Of a stretch of DNA of 64,000 nucleotides, positions 16,245-25,695 are shown piece by piece. Positions within the stretch are counted from its first letter, which is position 1, and each line of letters begins with the position of its first letter. The notes below the pieces were generated by a model. The model worked only from the letters and a program-made list of their open reading frames with translations, did not search any database and was not told the origin of the DNA. The stretch spans positions 1-64,000 of the forward strand of contig NZ_CBCPJJ010000012.1 of assembly GCF_965118895.1 (NCBI RefSeq), in the 5' to 3' direction. Position numbers and translations under genes: made by a program. This stretch comes from Rahnella inusitata_A. Its GTDB lineage: Bacteria > Pseudomonadota > Gammaproteobacteria > Enterobacterales > Enterobacteriaceae.

Positions 16245-18323
16245 TTATTTTGCCGCGGCCGGGGCCTTGTCACTCAATCCTTTTTCCAGCTTACCGAGGT
16301 CGACCGCGATATTGTCGGCTTCATCAAGATAAGGGTCCGGTGCCACATAATCTTTTGGCAGATCGTCTAAAGATTTCAGCGGTTTCTTACCTTCACGTTT
16401 GAAGCGTTCATTCAGACGGTTCAGACGCAGTGCATCATCCTCTTTATCTTCTTTATCACGCTGGGCGTAATTCAGGGAGGCGACATCACGTTTGTCTTTC
16501 AGCGCTTTATAGCGCGCGATATCTTGCTGGATGTACTGGAACTCAGGATCTTTCGCAATACGCGCATCGTGATTTTTCAGCAAATCAGGCAAGAACGGCT
16601 TCATGTCGCCAAGCGTGCTGTAAGTCGCTGCGTTGATGCTATCCCACGGAAGTGCGTTATCTTCGAACTTCTCGCCCGTTTCAATCGATTCAATACCGGT
16701 TGGCATCAGAATATCCGGGGTAACCCCTTTACGCTGAGTACTGCCACCGTTGATGCGATAGAACTTCTGGATAGTGTATTGCACGGAACCCAGCGCCGGC
16801 CACTCAGGGCGCAGCATCTGATCGTAAATACGGTTCAGCGAACGGTACTGCTGAACGGTACCTTTACCGAAAGTAGGCTCACCCACAATCAGCGCACGGC
16901 CATAATCCTGCATCGCTGCGGCGAAGATCTCAGATGCAGAAGCACTGAAACGATCGACCAGTACTACCAGCGGCCCTTTGTAGTAGACGACACCATCGGT
17001 ATCGCTGTCCTGACGGATGCGGCCGTTGTTATCGCGAACCTGCACAACAGGGCCACTTGGGATAAACAGGCCAGACAGAGAAACCGCTTCAGTCAGTGCG
17101 CCACCGCCGTTAGTACGGAGATCGATAACCAGGCTGTTAACGTTCTGCTTCGCCATCTTCTGCAACTGGACTTTCACATCATCAGTCAGACCGACGTAGA
17201 AGCCAGGAATGTCCATCACGGCAACTTTTTCAGAGCCAACATTTTTGATGGTCATTTTGACTGCACGGTCTTCCAGACGGATTTTTTCGCGAGTCAGCGT
17301 GATAACGTGGTTTTTGGCATTTTTGCCCGCTGGCAGGATCTGCAGGCGAACTTTGCTGCCTTTTGGCCCTTTAATCAGCGCGACGACGTCATCAAGACGC
17401 CAGCCGATCACATCCACCATAGGTGAAGGTTTGCCAGCCTGAACCTGACCTACGCCGACAATACGATCGCCCACTGCAATGGCTTTGCTTTTGGCCGCCG
17501 GGCCGCCTGCAACCATCGAGTTTATAACTGTATAATCGTCGTCACCTTGCAGAACGGCACCAATACCTTCCAGAGACAAGCTCATTTCGGTATTAAACTG
17601 CTCGGTACTGCGCGGGGAAAGGTAGTTCGTGTGCGGGTCGATTTCATGCGCAAAGGCATTCATCACCAGCTGGAATACGTCTTCGCTGTTGCTTTGTGTC
17701 AGACGCTTCATCGCGAAATGATAGCGTTTGGACAGCACATCGCGAATCTCCTGATCGTTTTTGCCGGTCAGCTTGAGGTTCAGCTCGTCATATTTGACTT
17801 TCGCATCCCACAATTTGTCCAGCTCCGCGCGGTCTTTCGGCCACGGGGACTTGCTGCGATCAAGTTCAATCGTGTCATTGCCAGTGAAATCCATCGGGCG
17901 GGCAAGCACTTTCAACGCATAATCATAGCGTTCAAAGCGACGTTTTTGCGCCAGATTGAATAAAGCGTATGGCGTGGTTAACTGACCGGTTTTCAGTTCC
18001 TCACCTAAAGTAGCGCGCTTATTGGTAAATTGCGCCACGTCAGAAGCCATCAATACGTTATGGCCATAATCGAGCATGTTGAGGTAACGGTCGAAGATCT
18101 TCGCTGAGAAATCTGCATTAAGGTCAAATTGACGATAATGCGAACGGGTAAAGCGTGCCGTAACACGCTCGCTCACCGTGGCGTCCTGAGGATCCTGTGT
18201 CAGGTCAGGGAGTTGCGCGAGAGTGACCGGTGCACTCTCATTCGCTGCAAAGCTGGTATTCACCAGCCCCGCTCCTGCCATTAACAGACCCGCGATAACG
18301 CTTAATCTGACAAATTTGTTCAT
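16245..18323 (-). CDS. prc: Tail-specific periplasmic protease
   Basis: A 692-residue S41 protease. A signal peptide (about 1-26, ending SFAANES) is followed by the N-terminal helical domain, a PDZ domain (about 240-325, IVGVGQVQAGKPSPM) and the catalytic domain with RFSASASEIF (serine) and GKGTVQQYRSL (lysine), then a C-terminal domain of unknown function. With lipoprotein NlpI, Prc degrades MepS and trims FtsI in the E. coli periplasm. It begins 19 bases after the proQ stop codon, suggesting one transcript, as in E. coli. Confidence 0.98.
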   Translation of the reverse strand: MNKFVRLSVIAGLLMAGAGLVNTSFAANESAPVTLAQLPDLTQDPQDATVSERVTARFTRSHYRQFDLNADFSAKIFDRYLNMLDYGHNVLMASDVAQFTNKRATLGEELKTGQLTTPYALFNLAQKRRFERYDYALKVLARPMDFTGNDTIELDRSKSPWPKDRAELDKLWDAKVKYDELNLKLTGKNDQEIRDVLSKRYHFAMKRLTQSNSEDVFQLVMNAFAHEIDPHTNYLSPRSTEQFNTEMSLSLEGIGAVLQGDDDYTVINSMVAGGPAAKSKAIAVGDRIVGVGQVQAGKPSPMVDVIGWRLDDVVALIKGPKGSKVRLQILPAGKNAKNHVITLTREKIRLEDRAVKMTIKNVGSEKVAVMDIPGFYVGLTDDVKVQLQKMAKQNVNSLVIDLRTNGGGALTEAVSLSGLFIPSGPVVQVRDNNGRIRQDSDTDGVVYYKGPLVVLVDRFSASASEIFAAAMQDYGRALIVGEPTFGKGTVQQYRSLNRIYDQMLRPEWPALGSVQYTIQKFYRINGGSTQRKGVTPDILMPTGIESIETGEKFEDNALPWDSINAATYSTLGDMKPFLPDLLKNHDARIAKDPEFQYIQQDIARYKALKDKRDVASLNYAQRDKEDKEDDALRLNRLNERFKREGKKPLKSLDDLPKDYVAPDPYLDEADNIAVDLGKLEKGLSDKAPAAAK

Positions 18324-18342
18324 GCCTGAGTTGGCCTCCGTA

Positions 18343-19032
18343 TCAGAACTGCAAGTGTTCTGCGCGCACGATCATCGCCAGACCCGAAGAGAGTTGAACG
18401 CGAACACCGTCTTTAGCAATTTCCAAAACGGTAGCATCCATTGCACTCTGTCCTGCTCTGACTTTGATTTCCTGGCCAATTTGCAGTTTTGAAATGTCTG
18501 TTACTGGCACATGACGCGGTTCACGTTTTTCCTCACGCGGTGGACGAGGTGTACGTGGTTTGCGATTTTCCTGACCAGCCACAGCAGCGGGCGCATTTTC
18601 ACGACGCGGCGCAGGTTTTTTAGCGGCCGGACGTGGACGACGTGGCTCAGTAGTTTCACCGGCTTCACGACGCTTAGCCTGCTGTTCTGCACGTTGTGCC
18701 TGAACGCGGGCTTTTGCTTCTTCCAACTGTTTACGGGCATGTTCGACGTGCTGCTCTTCAAGAACGCCACATGAATTACCATCAAGGTCAACGCGTTCCG
18801 CGCCAACTTTAACGCCGTACAGATAGCGCCAGCTTGAGGTATACAGACGCAGAGCAGAGCGTAACTGAGTTTTGCTCAGATTCTCTTCACCTTGCACGCG
18901 CTCGACCAAATCCGCAAAGATACCGATCTTTAATGGGCGTGCTTCGCCTTCGGCGGTAAAACAGAGCGGGAACCGCTCAGCCAAAAAGGCGATGACTTCT
19001 TTACTACTGTTCAACTTAGGTTGATTTTCCAT
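18343..19032 (-). CDS. proQ: RNA chaperone ProQ
   Basis: A 229-residue protein with the N-terminal FinO/ProQ domain (about 1-120, LRSALRLYTSSWRYLYGVK), a long lysine-, arginine- and proline-rich linker (about 120-175), and a C-terminal Tudor-like domain (about 177-229, LQIGQEIKVRAGQSAMDATVL truncated at the end by LAMIVRAEHLQF). ProQ binds structured sRNAs and mRNA 3' ends and affects ProP levels. The linker is rich in PRTPRPPREEKREPR-like sequence, as in E. coli. Directly upstream of prc. Confidence 0.98.
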   Translation of the reverse strand: MENQPKLNSSKEVIAFLAERFPLCFTAEGEARPLKIGIFADLVERVQGEENLSKTQLRSALRLYTSSWRYLYGVKVGAERVDLDGNSCGVLEEQHVEHARKQLEEAKARVQAQRAEQQAKRREAGETTEPRRPRPAAKKPAPRRENAPAAVAGQENRKPRTPRPPREEKREPRHVPVTDISKLQIGQEIKVRAGQSAMDATVLEIAKDGVRVQLSSGLAMIVRAEHLQF

Positions 19033-19127
19033 GAAATTTCCTGATTACAACGGGTTTGCCAACCGGCGCAGGCATGAACAGGCGCCATTATAATGACGCT
19101 ATTATTAAATGCCACGTTATCCGACGA

Positions 19128-19625
19128 TCAACTTACGATCAGATTGACATATTTTTCAGCATCGCAGTTTTCAAGATGCTGGCAAAGCCCGCTGACTAAC
19201 GCTGTCAGCCCCTGTTCATCGGCTTCATCGAAGCGCTGATAAACGGTGCTATCAATGTCTAATACGCCGATAACTGTTCCTTTCACCGTAATGGGCAGAA
19301 CAATTTCAGCATTACTCGCTGCGTCACACGCAATGTGGCCCGCAAAGGCATGGACATCGCCCACACGCTGAACGGTATTTTCCGCCACTGCGGTACCGCA
19401 TACGCCTTTTCCTACCGGAATACGCACGCAGGCAATTTTACCCTGGAATGGACCAAGCACCAGTGAAGCGCCATCCATCAGATAAAAACCCACCCAGTTG
19501 ACGCCTTCAAGACGTTCAAACAGTAAAGCACTGGTGTTCGACAGAGTGGCAATAAAATTGTTTTCTCCGGCGATCAACGCGTTCAAATCACGTTTTAATT
19601 CCGTGTAGAATGCTTCTTTATTCAT
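19128..19625 (-). CDS. msrC: Free methionine-R-sulfoxide reductase
   Basis: A 165-residue single GAF-domain protein (YebR). The three redox cysteines are seen in GKIACVRIP, GKGVCGTAV and GHIACDAASN, with the substrate-pocket sequence LVLGPFQGK. It reduces free L-methionine-(R)-sulfoxide using thioredoxin. Length equals E. coli MsrC. It lies 95 bases downstream of nothing on the same strand; proQ follows after a gap and may be separately transcribed. Confidence 0.95.
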   Translation of the reverse strand: MNKEAFYTELKRDLNALIAGENNFIATLSNTSALLFERLEGVNWVGFYLMDGASLVLGPFQGKIACVRIPVGKGVCGTAVAENTVQRVGDVHAFAGHIACDAASNAEIVLPITVKGTVIGVLDIDSTVYQRFDEADEQGLTALVSGLCQHLENCDAEKYVNLIVS

Positions 19626-19882
19626 GTAGTAACCAATAATAACCTAAGGGCACTGAGCCGTTCTGGTGGGCTTAACCCCTCTAAAATAAGCATTAAATGC
19701 CCATTTGAACAAGGTTAATCCTGTGTGACATCAAAAAGACTCGCCTACAATAACTGTTTGCCGACCGCATAATACGTTATTTTGTCAAAAAAACCTGGCT
19801 GATCTTGGCTTGATGGCCTCGCCTGACCCCCTTGAGGGGATGCGTAATTGTAACAACAGGTATTCTTACTACTCCAGGTACT

Positions 19883-21130
19883 ATGAAAATAAACACAATA
19901 TCAGCGCAGATCCCGCAAGTTCGCTACCAACGATGTAGCGAATGCGACCATCTGTTTTCGCTGCCGGCACTTAAACGGACACAGACGGCCCACTGCCCGC
20001 GCTGCAATGCGAAAGTCGAAAAGGGTCGGGTTTGTTCCCTGCCCCGCCTCATCACCATTGCTATCAGCATTTTACTGCTCATGCCGTTCGCTTATACCGA
20101 ACCCCTGATCAGCATTCGGCTGCTGGGCACACGCATTGATGCGAGCCTGCTCGAAGGTATCTGGCAGATGTCGCGTCAGGGCGATCCCGTCACCGCAAGT
20201 ATGGTCGCTTTTTGTACCATTGGCGCGCCGCTGACGCTTGCGCTCTCCATCCTGTATCTGCACTTTGGCAGCAAACTGGGCATGAATCTTAAACCCGTTC
20301 TGCTGATGCTCGACCGTTTGAAAGACTGGGTGATGCTCGATATTTATCTGGTGGGCATGGCCGTCGCCAGTATCAAAGTGAAAGAATATGCTGATATCGA
20401 CGTCGGCCTGGCATTGGCAGCGTATCTGATGATGACAGTGATGGTCACATTGACCATGATTAATCTGAACATCGAGCAACTGTGGGAAGAGTTTTATCCG
20501 CAGCGCCAGCCGAAAGGCGTGGCCTCTTCACTGCGGCTGTGTTTATCCTGTAAATTCACCGGTCAGCCCGATGATCGCGGTCGCTGTCCGCGTTGCCACA
20601 CGCCGATGCGGGTACGTTACAAACACAGTCTGCAAAAAACCTGGGCCGCCCTGATTGCGGCGATGGTTTTTTTGATCCCGGCGAACATGCTGCCGATTTC
20701 CATTATTTATGCCAACGGACAACAGTTGAAGGACACCATTTTTTCTGGCGTAGTATCGCTCGCCACGTCAGGAAATATACCGATCGCTGCGATTGTCTTT
20801 ATCGCCAGCGTTCTGGTGCCCTTCACAAAAGTTATCGTGATGCTGACATTACTGCTCAGCATCCATTTCAAAGCGATTCAGGGACTGAAAACGCGCGTAC
20901 GTTTATTACGGCTGGTAACCTGGATTGGACGCTGGTCTATGCTCGATTTGTTTGTAATTTCATTAATGATGTCGCTGGTAAATCGTGACCAGCTTTTGTC
21001 ATTCACAATGGGACCGGCGGCCTTTTACTTTGGCTCCGCCGTGATCCTGACCATTCTTGCCGTTGAATGGCTTGATAGCCGCTTGATTTGGGATGCACAT
21101 GCAACAGGAAACGCCGAATACACCGACTGA
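19883..21130 (+). CDS. letA: Lipid-transport inner-membrane protein, PqiA-like
   Basis: A 415-residue protein (YebS). Two zinc-ribbon motifs (CSECDHLFSLP...CPRCNAK near the N-terminus and CLSCKFTG...CPRCHTP near residue 215) alternate with two four-helix membrane modules. LetA works with the tunnel protein LetB to move lipids between the inner and outer membranes. The chosen ATG gives MKINTISAQIPQVRYQRC; the frame also contains an upstream TTG (19832), so the start is not certain. The 3' end overlaps letB by 38 bases, which suggests translational coupling. Confidence 0.93.
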   Translation: MKINTISAQIPQVRYQRCSECDHLFSLPALKRTQTAHCPRCNAKVEKGRVCSLPRLITIAISILLLMPFAYTEPLISIRLLGTRIDASLLEGIWQMSRQGDPVTASMVAFCTIGAPLTLALSILYLHFGSKLGMNLKPVLLMLDRLKDWVMLDIYLVGMAVASIKVKEYADIDVGLALAAYLMMTVMVTLTMINLNIEQLWEEFYPQRQPKGVASSLRLCLSCKFTGQPDDRGRCPRCHTPMRVRYKHSLQKTWAALIAAMVFLIPANMLPISIIYANGQQLKDTIFSGVVSLATSGNIPIAAIVFIASVLVPFTKVIVMLTLLLSIHFKAIQGLKTRVRLLRLVTWIGRWSMLDLFVISLMMSLVNRDQLLSFTMGPAAFYFGSAVILTILAVEWLDSRLIWDAHATGNAEYTD

Positions 21131-23729
21131 AGCACGGATAAAACACAGACGCCGGATTTCACCTTTCTGGCTGCTGCCGTTTATTGCTTTACTGATCGCC
21201 GGCTGGCTGATTTACAGCAACTATCAGGAGCGCGGCGCGACGGTGACGATCGATTTCCAGTCTGCAGCTGGGATCGTTGCAGGCCGGACGCCTGTCCGCT
21301 ATCAGGGAGTCGAAGTCGGGACGGTGGAATCCATCAGCCTGACCAAAGACCTGCGCACCATTCAGGTGAAAGTCAGTATCAAAAGCGATTTGTCTGACGC
21401 CCTGCGCGAAGGCACGCAATTCTGGCTGGTCACGCCGAAAGCATCACTTGCCGGAGTTTCCGGGCTTGATGCGCTGGTCGGCGGTAACTACATCGGGATG
21501 ATGCCAGGGCCCGGCAAAGAAAAAGATCACTTTGTTGCACTTGATACACAGCCTAAATTCCGGCTCAACACCGGCGAACTGATGATTCATCTTCACGCCA
21601 AAGATCTGGGCTCCCTGAGCACCGGTTCACTGGTGTATTACCGAAAAATCCCGGTGGGTAAAGTCTACGATTACGATATTGAAAGCGGCAATAATGGCGT
21701 TACCATTGACCTGCTGATCGACAAACGTTTTGCGAATCTGGTCAAGGACAATACCCGCTTCTGGAACGTCTCGGGTTTCAAAGGGGATTTCAGCCTGAGC
21801 GGCGCAAAAGTGCAGATGGAAAGTCTGGCAGCGCTGGTCAATGGCGCTATTTCAATGGATTCGCCTAATGATGGTAAACCGGCGAAAGCCGATCAGTCCT
21901 ACGTGCTGTACCCTGATCTGGCGCAGAGCCAGCGCGGTGTGGAAATCGATCTGGACTTACCGAATGGCGACGGCCTCTCCGAAGGCCAGACGCCGCTGAT
22001 GTATCAGGGATTGCAGGTCGGTACGCTGACTAAAATTACCCTGCAGGCAGACGGCAAAGTCACCGGTAAACTGACCGTCGACCCTTCTGTACTGGATATG
22101 ATCCGAACCGGCACACGCATTGAAATGAACAGCCCCAAAATCAGCCTCAGCAATGCCAACCTCAGCCAATTGCTGACCGGCAATACGCTGGAACTGATCC
22201 CGGGCGAAGGCGAACCGCAGAAACATTTCGTGGTGCTCGACAGCAACAGCAAGCTGCTTCAGGATCCCGGCACCATCAAGCTCCAGCTGATTGCACCGCA
22301 AAGCTACGGCATTGATGCCGGTCAGCCGATCAAACTGTATGGCATCACCGTCGGGCAGGTAATGGATCGTAAACTGACTGACGAAGGTATCGTCTTCAAT
22401 GCCGCAATCATGCCGGAATACAAAGATCTGCTGCATAAAGACAGTAAGTTTGTAGTCAACAGCCGGGTGGACGTGAAACTGGGTATTGACGGGATGGAGG
22501 TGCTCGGTGCCAGCGCTCAGGAATGGGTCGACGGCGGCGTGCGCATTATTCCCGGTACCAAAGGCGCACCGGGACAAAAATATCCTCTTTACAGCAATGC
22601 CGAAAAAGCGGCTGAAGGTATTCAGGGCGAACAACCCGGCGCAACATTGACGCTGACGGCGAAAAGCTTGCCAGACGTGCAAACCGGCTCCGTGGTGCTT
22701 TACCGCAAGTTCCAGGTTGGCGAAATTGTTAACGTCCGTCCGAAGGCAAATCTGTTCGAAGTGGATGTCTATATTCAGCCTCAGTACCGCAACCTGCTAA
22801 GCGATAAGAGTATCTTCTGGGCAGAAGGCGGTGCCAAAGTTCAGCTGAACGGCAGCGGTCTGACGGTTCAGGCCTCGCCGCTGGACCGCGCGTTAAAAGG
22901 CGCCATCAGCTTCGATAATCTTGAAGGCGTAACACTTACTAAAGGCGTTAAACGTATTCTGTATGATTCAGAAACGTCTGCACGCGCTGTCGGCAGCCAG
23001 ATCATTCTCAATACCTACGATGCCAGTAAGCTCTCGCCGGGAATGCCGTTGCGCTATCTCGGCATTACTATCGGGCAGGTGGAGTCTTTGAAGCTGGATC
23101 CTCAGCTTAATCAGGTCGCAGCTAAAGCCGTACTCTATCCTGAATATGTAGATAATTTTGCCCGCCGCGGCTCGCGCTTCTCGATTGTTTCACCGGAGAT
23201 TTCCGCCGGTGGCGTCAGTAATCTGGATACGCTGCTTCAGCCCTACATCAACGTTGAAGCCGGAAAAGGGGCGCCAACGCGTAACTTTGATCTGCAGGAA
23301 TCGACCATTACCGATTCACGTTACACTGACGGTTTAGGCATTGTAGTTGATGCCGCCGAAGTGGGTTCGCTGCAAATTGGTACGCCAGTGCTGTTCCGCG
23401 GTATCGAAGTGGGTACGGTTTCAGGGTTCTATCTCGGCGCAATGGCCGATCGCGTCAACGTCACGTTGAGGATCAGTAAAAAGTATCAGTATCTGGTGCG
23501 CGCAAATACCGTCTTCTGGCTGGCTTCAGGGTATGACCTGCAATTCGGGCTGACCGGCGGGATGTTCAAAAGCGGAACGTTCCAGCAATTTATTCGTGGC
23601 GGTATCGCCTTCGCGACACCACCGACCACGCCGCTGGCACCGAAAGCGGCCAACGGGAATCACTTCCTGCTTAACCCGGAAGCGCCAAAAGACTGGCAAA
23701 ACTGGGGCACTGCGATCCCAAGAAACTGA
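21093..23729 (+). CDS. letB: Intermembrane lipid transport tunnel protein with seven MCE domains
   Basis: An 878-residue protein with one N-terminal membrane helix (about 24-42, FWLLPFIALLIAGWLIYS) followed by seven MCE domains in the periplasm. The repeated signature appears as TPVRYQGVEVGTV, SLVYYRKIPVGKVY, TPLMYQGLQVGTL, QPIKLYGITVGQV, SVVLYRKFQVGEI, MPLRYLGITIGQV and TPVLFRGIEVGTV. LetB hexamers stack into a tunnel bridging the two membranes. Length is one residue more than E. coli LetB. Transcribed with letA; a hairpin follows. Confidence 0.98.
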   Translation: MHMQQETPNTPTEARIKHRRRISPFWLLPFIALLIAGWLIYSNYQERGATVTIDFQSAAGIVAGRTPVRYQGVEVGTVESISLTKDLRTIQVKVSIKSDLSDALREGTQFWLVTPKASLAGVSGLDALVGGNYIGMMPGPGKEKDHFVALDTQPKFRLNTGELMIHLHAKDLGSLSTGSLVYYRKIPVGKVYDYDIESGNNGVTIDLLIDKRFANLVKDNTRFWNVSGFKGDFSLSGAKVQMESLAALVNGAISMDSPNDGKPAKADQSYVLYPDLAQSQRGVEIDLDLPNGDGLSEGQTPLMYQGLQVGTLTKITLQADGKVTGKLTVDPSVLDMIRTGTRIEMNSPKISLSNANLSQLLTGNTLELIPGEGEPQKHFVVLDSNSKLLQDPGTIKLQLIAPQSYGIDAGQPIKLYGITVGQVMDRKLTDEGIVFNAAIMPEYKDLLHKDSKFVVNSRVDVKLGIDGMEVLGASAQEWVDGGVRIIPGTKGAPGQKYPLYSNAEKAAEGIQGEQPGATLTLTAKSLPDVQTGSVVLYRKFQVGEIVNVRPKANLFEVDVYIQPQYRNLLSDKSIFWAEGGAKVQLNGSGLTVQASPLDRALKGAISFDNLEGVTLTKGVKRILYDSETSARAVGSQIILNTYDASKLSPGMPLRYLGITIGQVESLKLDPQLNQVAAKAVLYPEYVDNFARRGSRFSIVSPEISAGGVSNLDTLLQPYINVEAGKGAPTRNFDLQESTITDSRYTDGLGIVVDAAEVGSLQIGTPVLFRGIEVGTVSGFYLGAMADRVNVTLRISKKYQYLVRANTVFWLASGYDLQFGLTGGMFKSGTFQQFIRGGIAFATPPTTPLAPKAANGNHFLLNPEAPKDWQNWGTAIPRN

Positions 23730-23744
23730 TCGCAACACCGCACA

Positions 23745-23772
23745 CAGGCCACCCACGGGTGGCCTGTTCATT
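23745..23772 (+). terminator. Hairpin after letB
   Basis: A perfect 10-bp stem (CAGGCCACCC / GGGTGGCCTG) with a two-base loop is followed by TTCATTTT. It is a probable but not ideal intrinsic terminator. Confidence 0.7.
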
Positions 23773-23857
23773 TTGGGATGTGGCCGCTGCCGTGGTTCTT
23801 GCGTAAATATGTTAGACTCCGGCGCTGGAAAACTTATTCAGTTCTGGAACCGCACCT

Positions 23858-25327
23858 TTGTCAAAACTCACCACAGCCAGCGCCTTTGCGGAGAAGTTAC
23901 CCGCCGCCTTTCTCGACGCGACCCGTGCCGTCATGCCTGTAAATCTCAGCATGGAAGATTTTATTGCTGCATGTCAGCGCCCTCTTCGCCCGAGCCTGCG
24001 AGTCAATACGCTAAAAATCAGCGTGCCCGCATTTCTCGAATTGGCCGCACGCTATCAGTGGGAATTAGAACCGATACCCTGGTGTGCGGAAGGTTTCTGG
24101 ATTAACCGCCATGTACTGGATGAGTCACGGTTAGGTAACGCGCTCGCTCATCTGGCTGGGCTGTTTTACATTCAGGAAGCCAGTTCCATGCTGCCGGTGA
24201 CCGCGCTGTTTGCCAGCGAAACGCAACCGGTTCTAGTCATGGATGTCGCCGCTGCGCCGGGTTCCAAAACCACACAAATCGCTGCGCTGATGAACAATCA
24301 GGGCGGCATCGTTGCCAACGAATACTCCGCCAGCCGGGTCAAAGTTTTGCATGCCAACGTCAGCCGCTGCGGCGTCAGCAATACGGCACTCACTCATTTT
24401 GATGGTCGGGTATTTGGTGCCGCCCTGCCGGAAACCTTTGATGCTGTCCTGCTCGATGCGCCGTGTTCTGGTGAAGGGGTTATCCGTAAAGACGCCGATG
24501 CGATGAGCAACTGGTCGCAAGAAAGCGTTGCGGACATTGCTTCCACCCAACGTGAACTGATCGACAGTGCCTTCCATGCGCTGAAACCGGGCGGCGTGCT
24601 GGTGTATTCGACCTGTACACTCAATGCGCAGGAAAACCAGCAGGTTTGCCAATGGTTGCTCGAGACCTATGCTGACGCCGTTGAAGTGGAAACGCTGGAA
24701 ACCTTATTTGACGGCGCATCGAAAGCCGTCACGCCGGAAGGTTATCTGCATGTTTTCCCGCAGGTCTACGACAGCGAGGGATTCTTTGTCGCGCGTTTTC
24801 GTAAAACAGATTCAGTCACGCGTTTGCCTGCACCTGGTTATAAAGTCGGTCGCTTCCCGTTCTCTCCGATGTCTCGTCAGGATACTGCTGAAATCGTGAG
24901 TACTGCTGCACTCTCCGGCCTGCGCTGGCCTGAAAAGCAGTTCACCCTGTGGCAGCGCGATAAAGAAATCTGGCTCTTCCCGGCCGTGCTTGAACCGTTG
25001 TTTGGCAAAGTGCGCTTCTCCCGCATCGGTCTGCGTCTGGCAGAACGATTTCCGAAAGGATTCCGCTGGCAGCATGAAGCGGTAATCGCGTTCAGTGCCC
25101 CTGATGCAGAAAATCGTTTTGAGATAAGTGATGAACTCGCGCAAAGCTGGTTGCGTGGGGTTGATATCTACCCGGACGCCGCACCGCCAAAAGATGAATG
25201 TCTGGTGACGTGGCTCGGTCAACCGCTGGGTTTAGCGAAGCGAATTGGCAGCAGGATCAAAAATAGTTTGCCGCGTGAACTGGTGCGAGACGGCGCGACG
25301 CGGCACACAGATTTACCAGGCGAATAA
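23858..25327 (+). CDS. rsmF: 16S rRNA (cytosine-1407-C5) methyltransferase
   Basis: A 489-residue NOL1/NOP2/Sun-family enzyme (YebU). The SAM-binding motif MDVAAAPGSKTTQ, the LLDAPCSGEG cysteine and the catalytic YSTCTLNAQEN cysteine are present, with C-terminal RNA-binding domains including GLAKRIGSRIKNSLPRELVR. It makes m5C1407 in 16S rRNA. No ATG fits the family N-terminus; the TTG start at 23858 gives MSKLTTASAFAEKLPAAFLDA, which has the expected length. The next ATG would remove about 25 conserved residues. Confidence 0.94.
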   Translation: MSKLTTASAFAEKLPAAFLDATRAVMPVNLSMEDFIAACQRPLRPSLRVNTLKISVPAFLELAARYQWELEPIPWCAEGFWINRHVLDESRLGNALAHLAGLFYIQEASSMLPVTALFASETQPVLVMDVAAAPGSKTTQIAALMNNQGGIVANEYSASRVKVLHANVSRCGVSNTALTHFDGRVFGAALPETFDAVLLDAPCSGEGVIRKDADAMSNWSQESVADIASTQRELIDSAFHALKPGGVLVYSTCTLNAQENQQVCQWLLETYADAVEVETLETLFDGASKAVTPEGYLHVFPQVYDSEGFFVARFRKTDSVTRLPAPGYKVGRFPFSPMSRQDTAEIVSTAALSGLRWPEKQFTLWQRDKEIWLFPAVLEPLFGKVRFSRIGLRLAERFPKGFRWQHEAVIAFSAPDAENRFEISDELAQSWLRGVDIYPDAAPPKDECLVTWLGQPLGLAKRIGSRIKNSLPRELVRDGATRHTDLPGE

Positions 25328-25351
25328 TTATTTTCATACTGCGTAAAACCC

Positions 25352-25392
25352 CTGCGCCAGAAGATCTCTCTGCTGGCGCAGAATAATCTCTT
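25352..25392 (+). terminator. Hairpin after rsmF
   Basis: An 8-bp stem (TGCGCCAG / CTGGCGCA) with a 12-base loop lies about 25 bases after the rsmF stop codon and is followed by an A/T-rich tail ending in CTCTTT. Likely a terminator. The rest of the 368-base gap to the next gene (25328-25695) is AT-rich with no other clear feature. Confidence 0.55.
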
Positions 25393-25695
25393 TATACTTT
25401 TCCAAAAACAGCAAAATACCCCGCCTGCCCACTTTAGTTAATACTCCCGACTGATACCTTAAGGTGAAGTGTTGAGAGCTAAAGTCAGGAATAAAATGCC
25501 TTCAAAAAATTATATGCTGCTTATCTTCGATATCGACCTATTTTATCCAGAAAGGTTTATTGAATTATAAGTAGGAATAATCCTAACCTGACATGTATTA
25601 TTGCCCTCAAGATGACATTGCTAGTGATATATCATTTTTATAAATGAATCATAGTGCCTGATGTTGAGTAAAGACCTGCCAGTCGGAGAAGTATC

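Noticed and set aside
16524..17426. A 300-codon open frame on the plus strand opposite prc
   Set aside because: It mirrors the prc gene; codon use and lack of similarity show it is a shadow frame of a conserved gene.
19832..19882. Upstream TTG start for letA
   Set aside because: It has no ribosome site at a normal distance; the ATG at 19883 was preferred, although not proven.
21957..22682. A 241-codon open frame opposite letB
   Set aside because: It is a shadow of letB, which has clear MCE repeats in the real frame.
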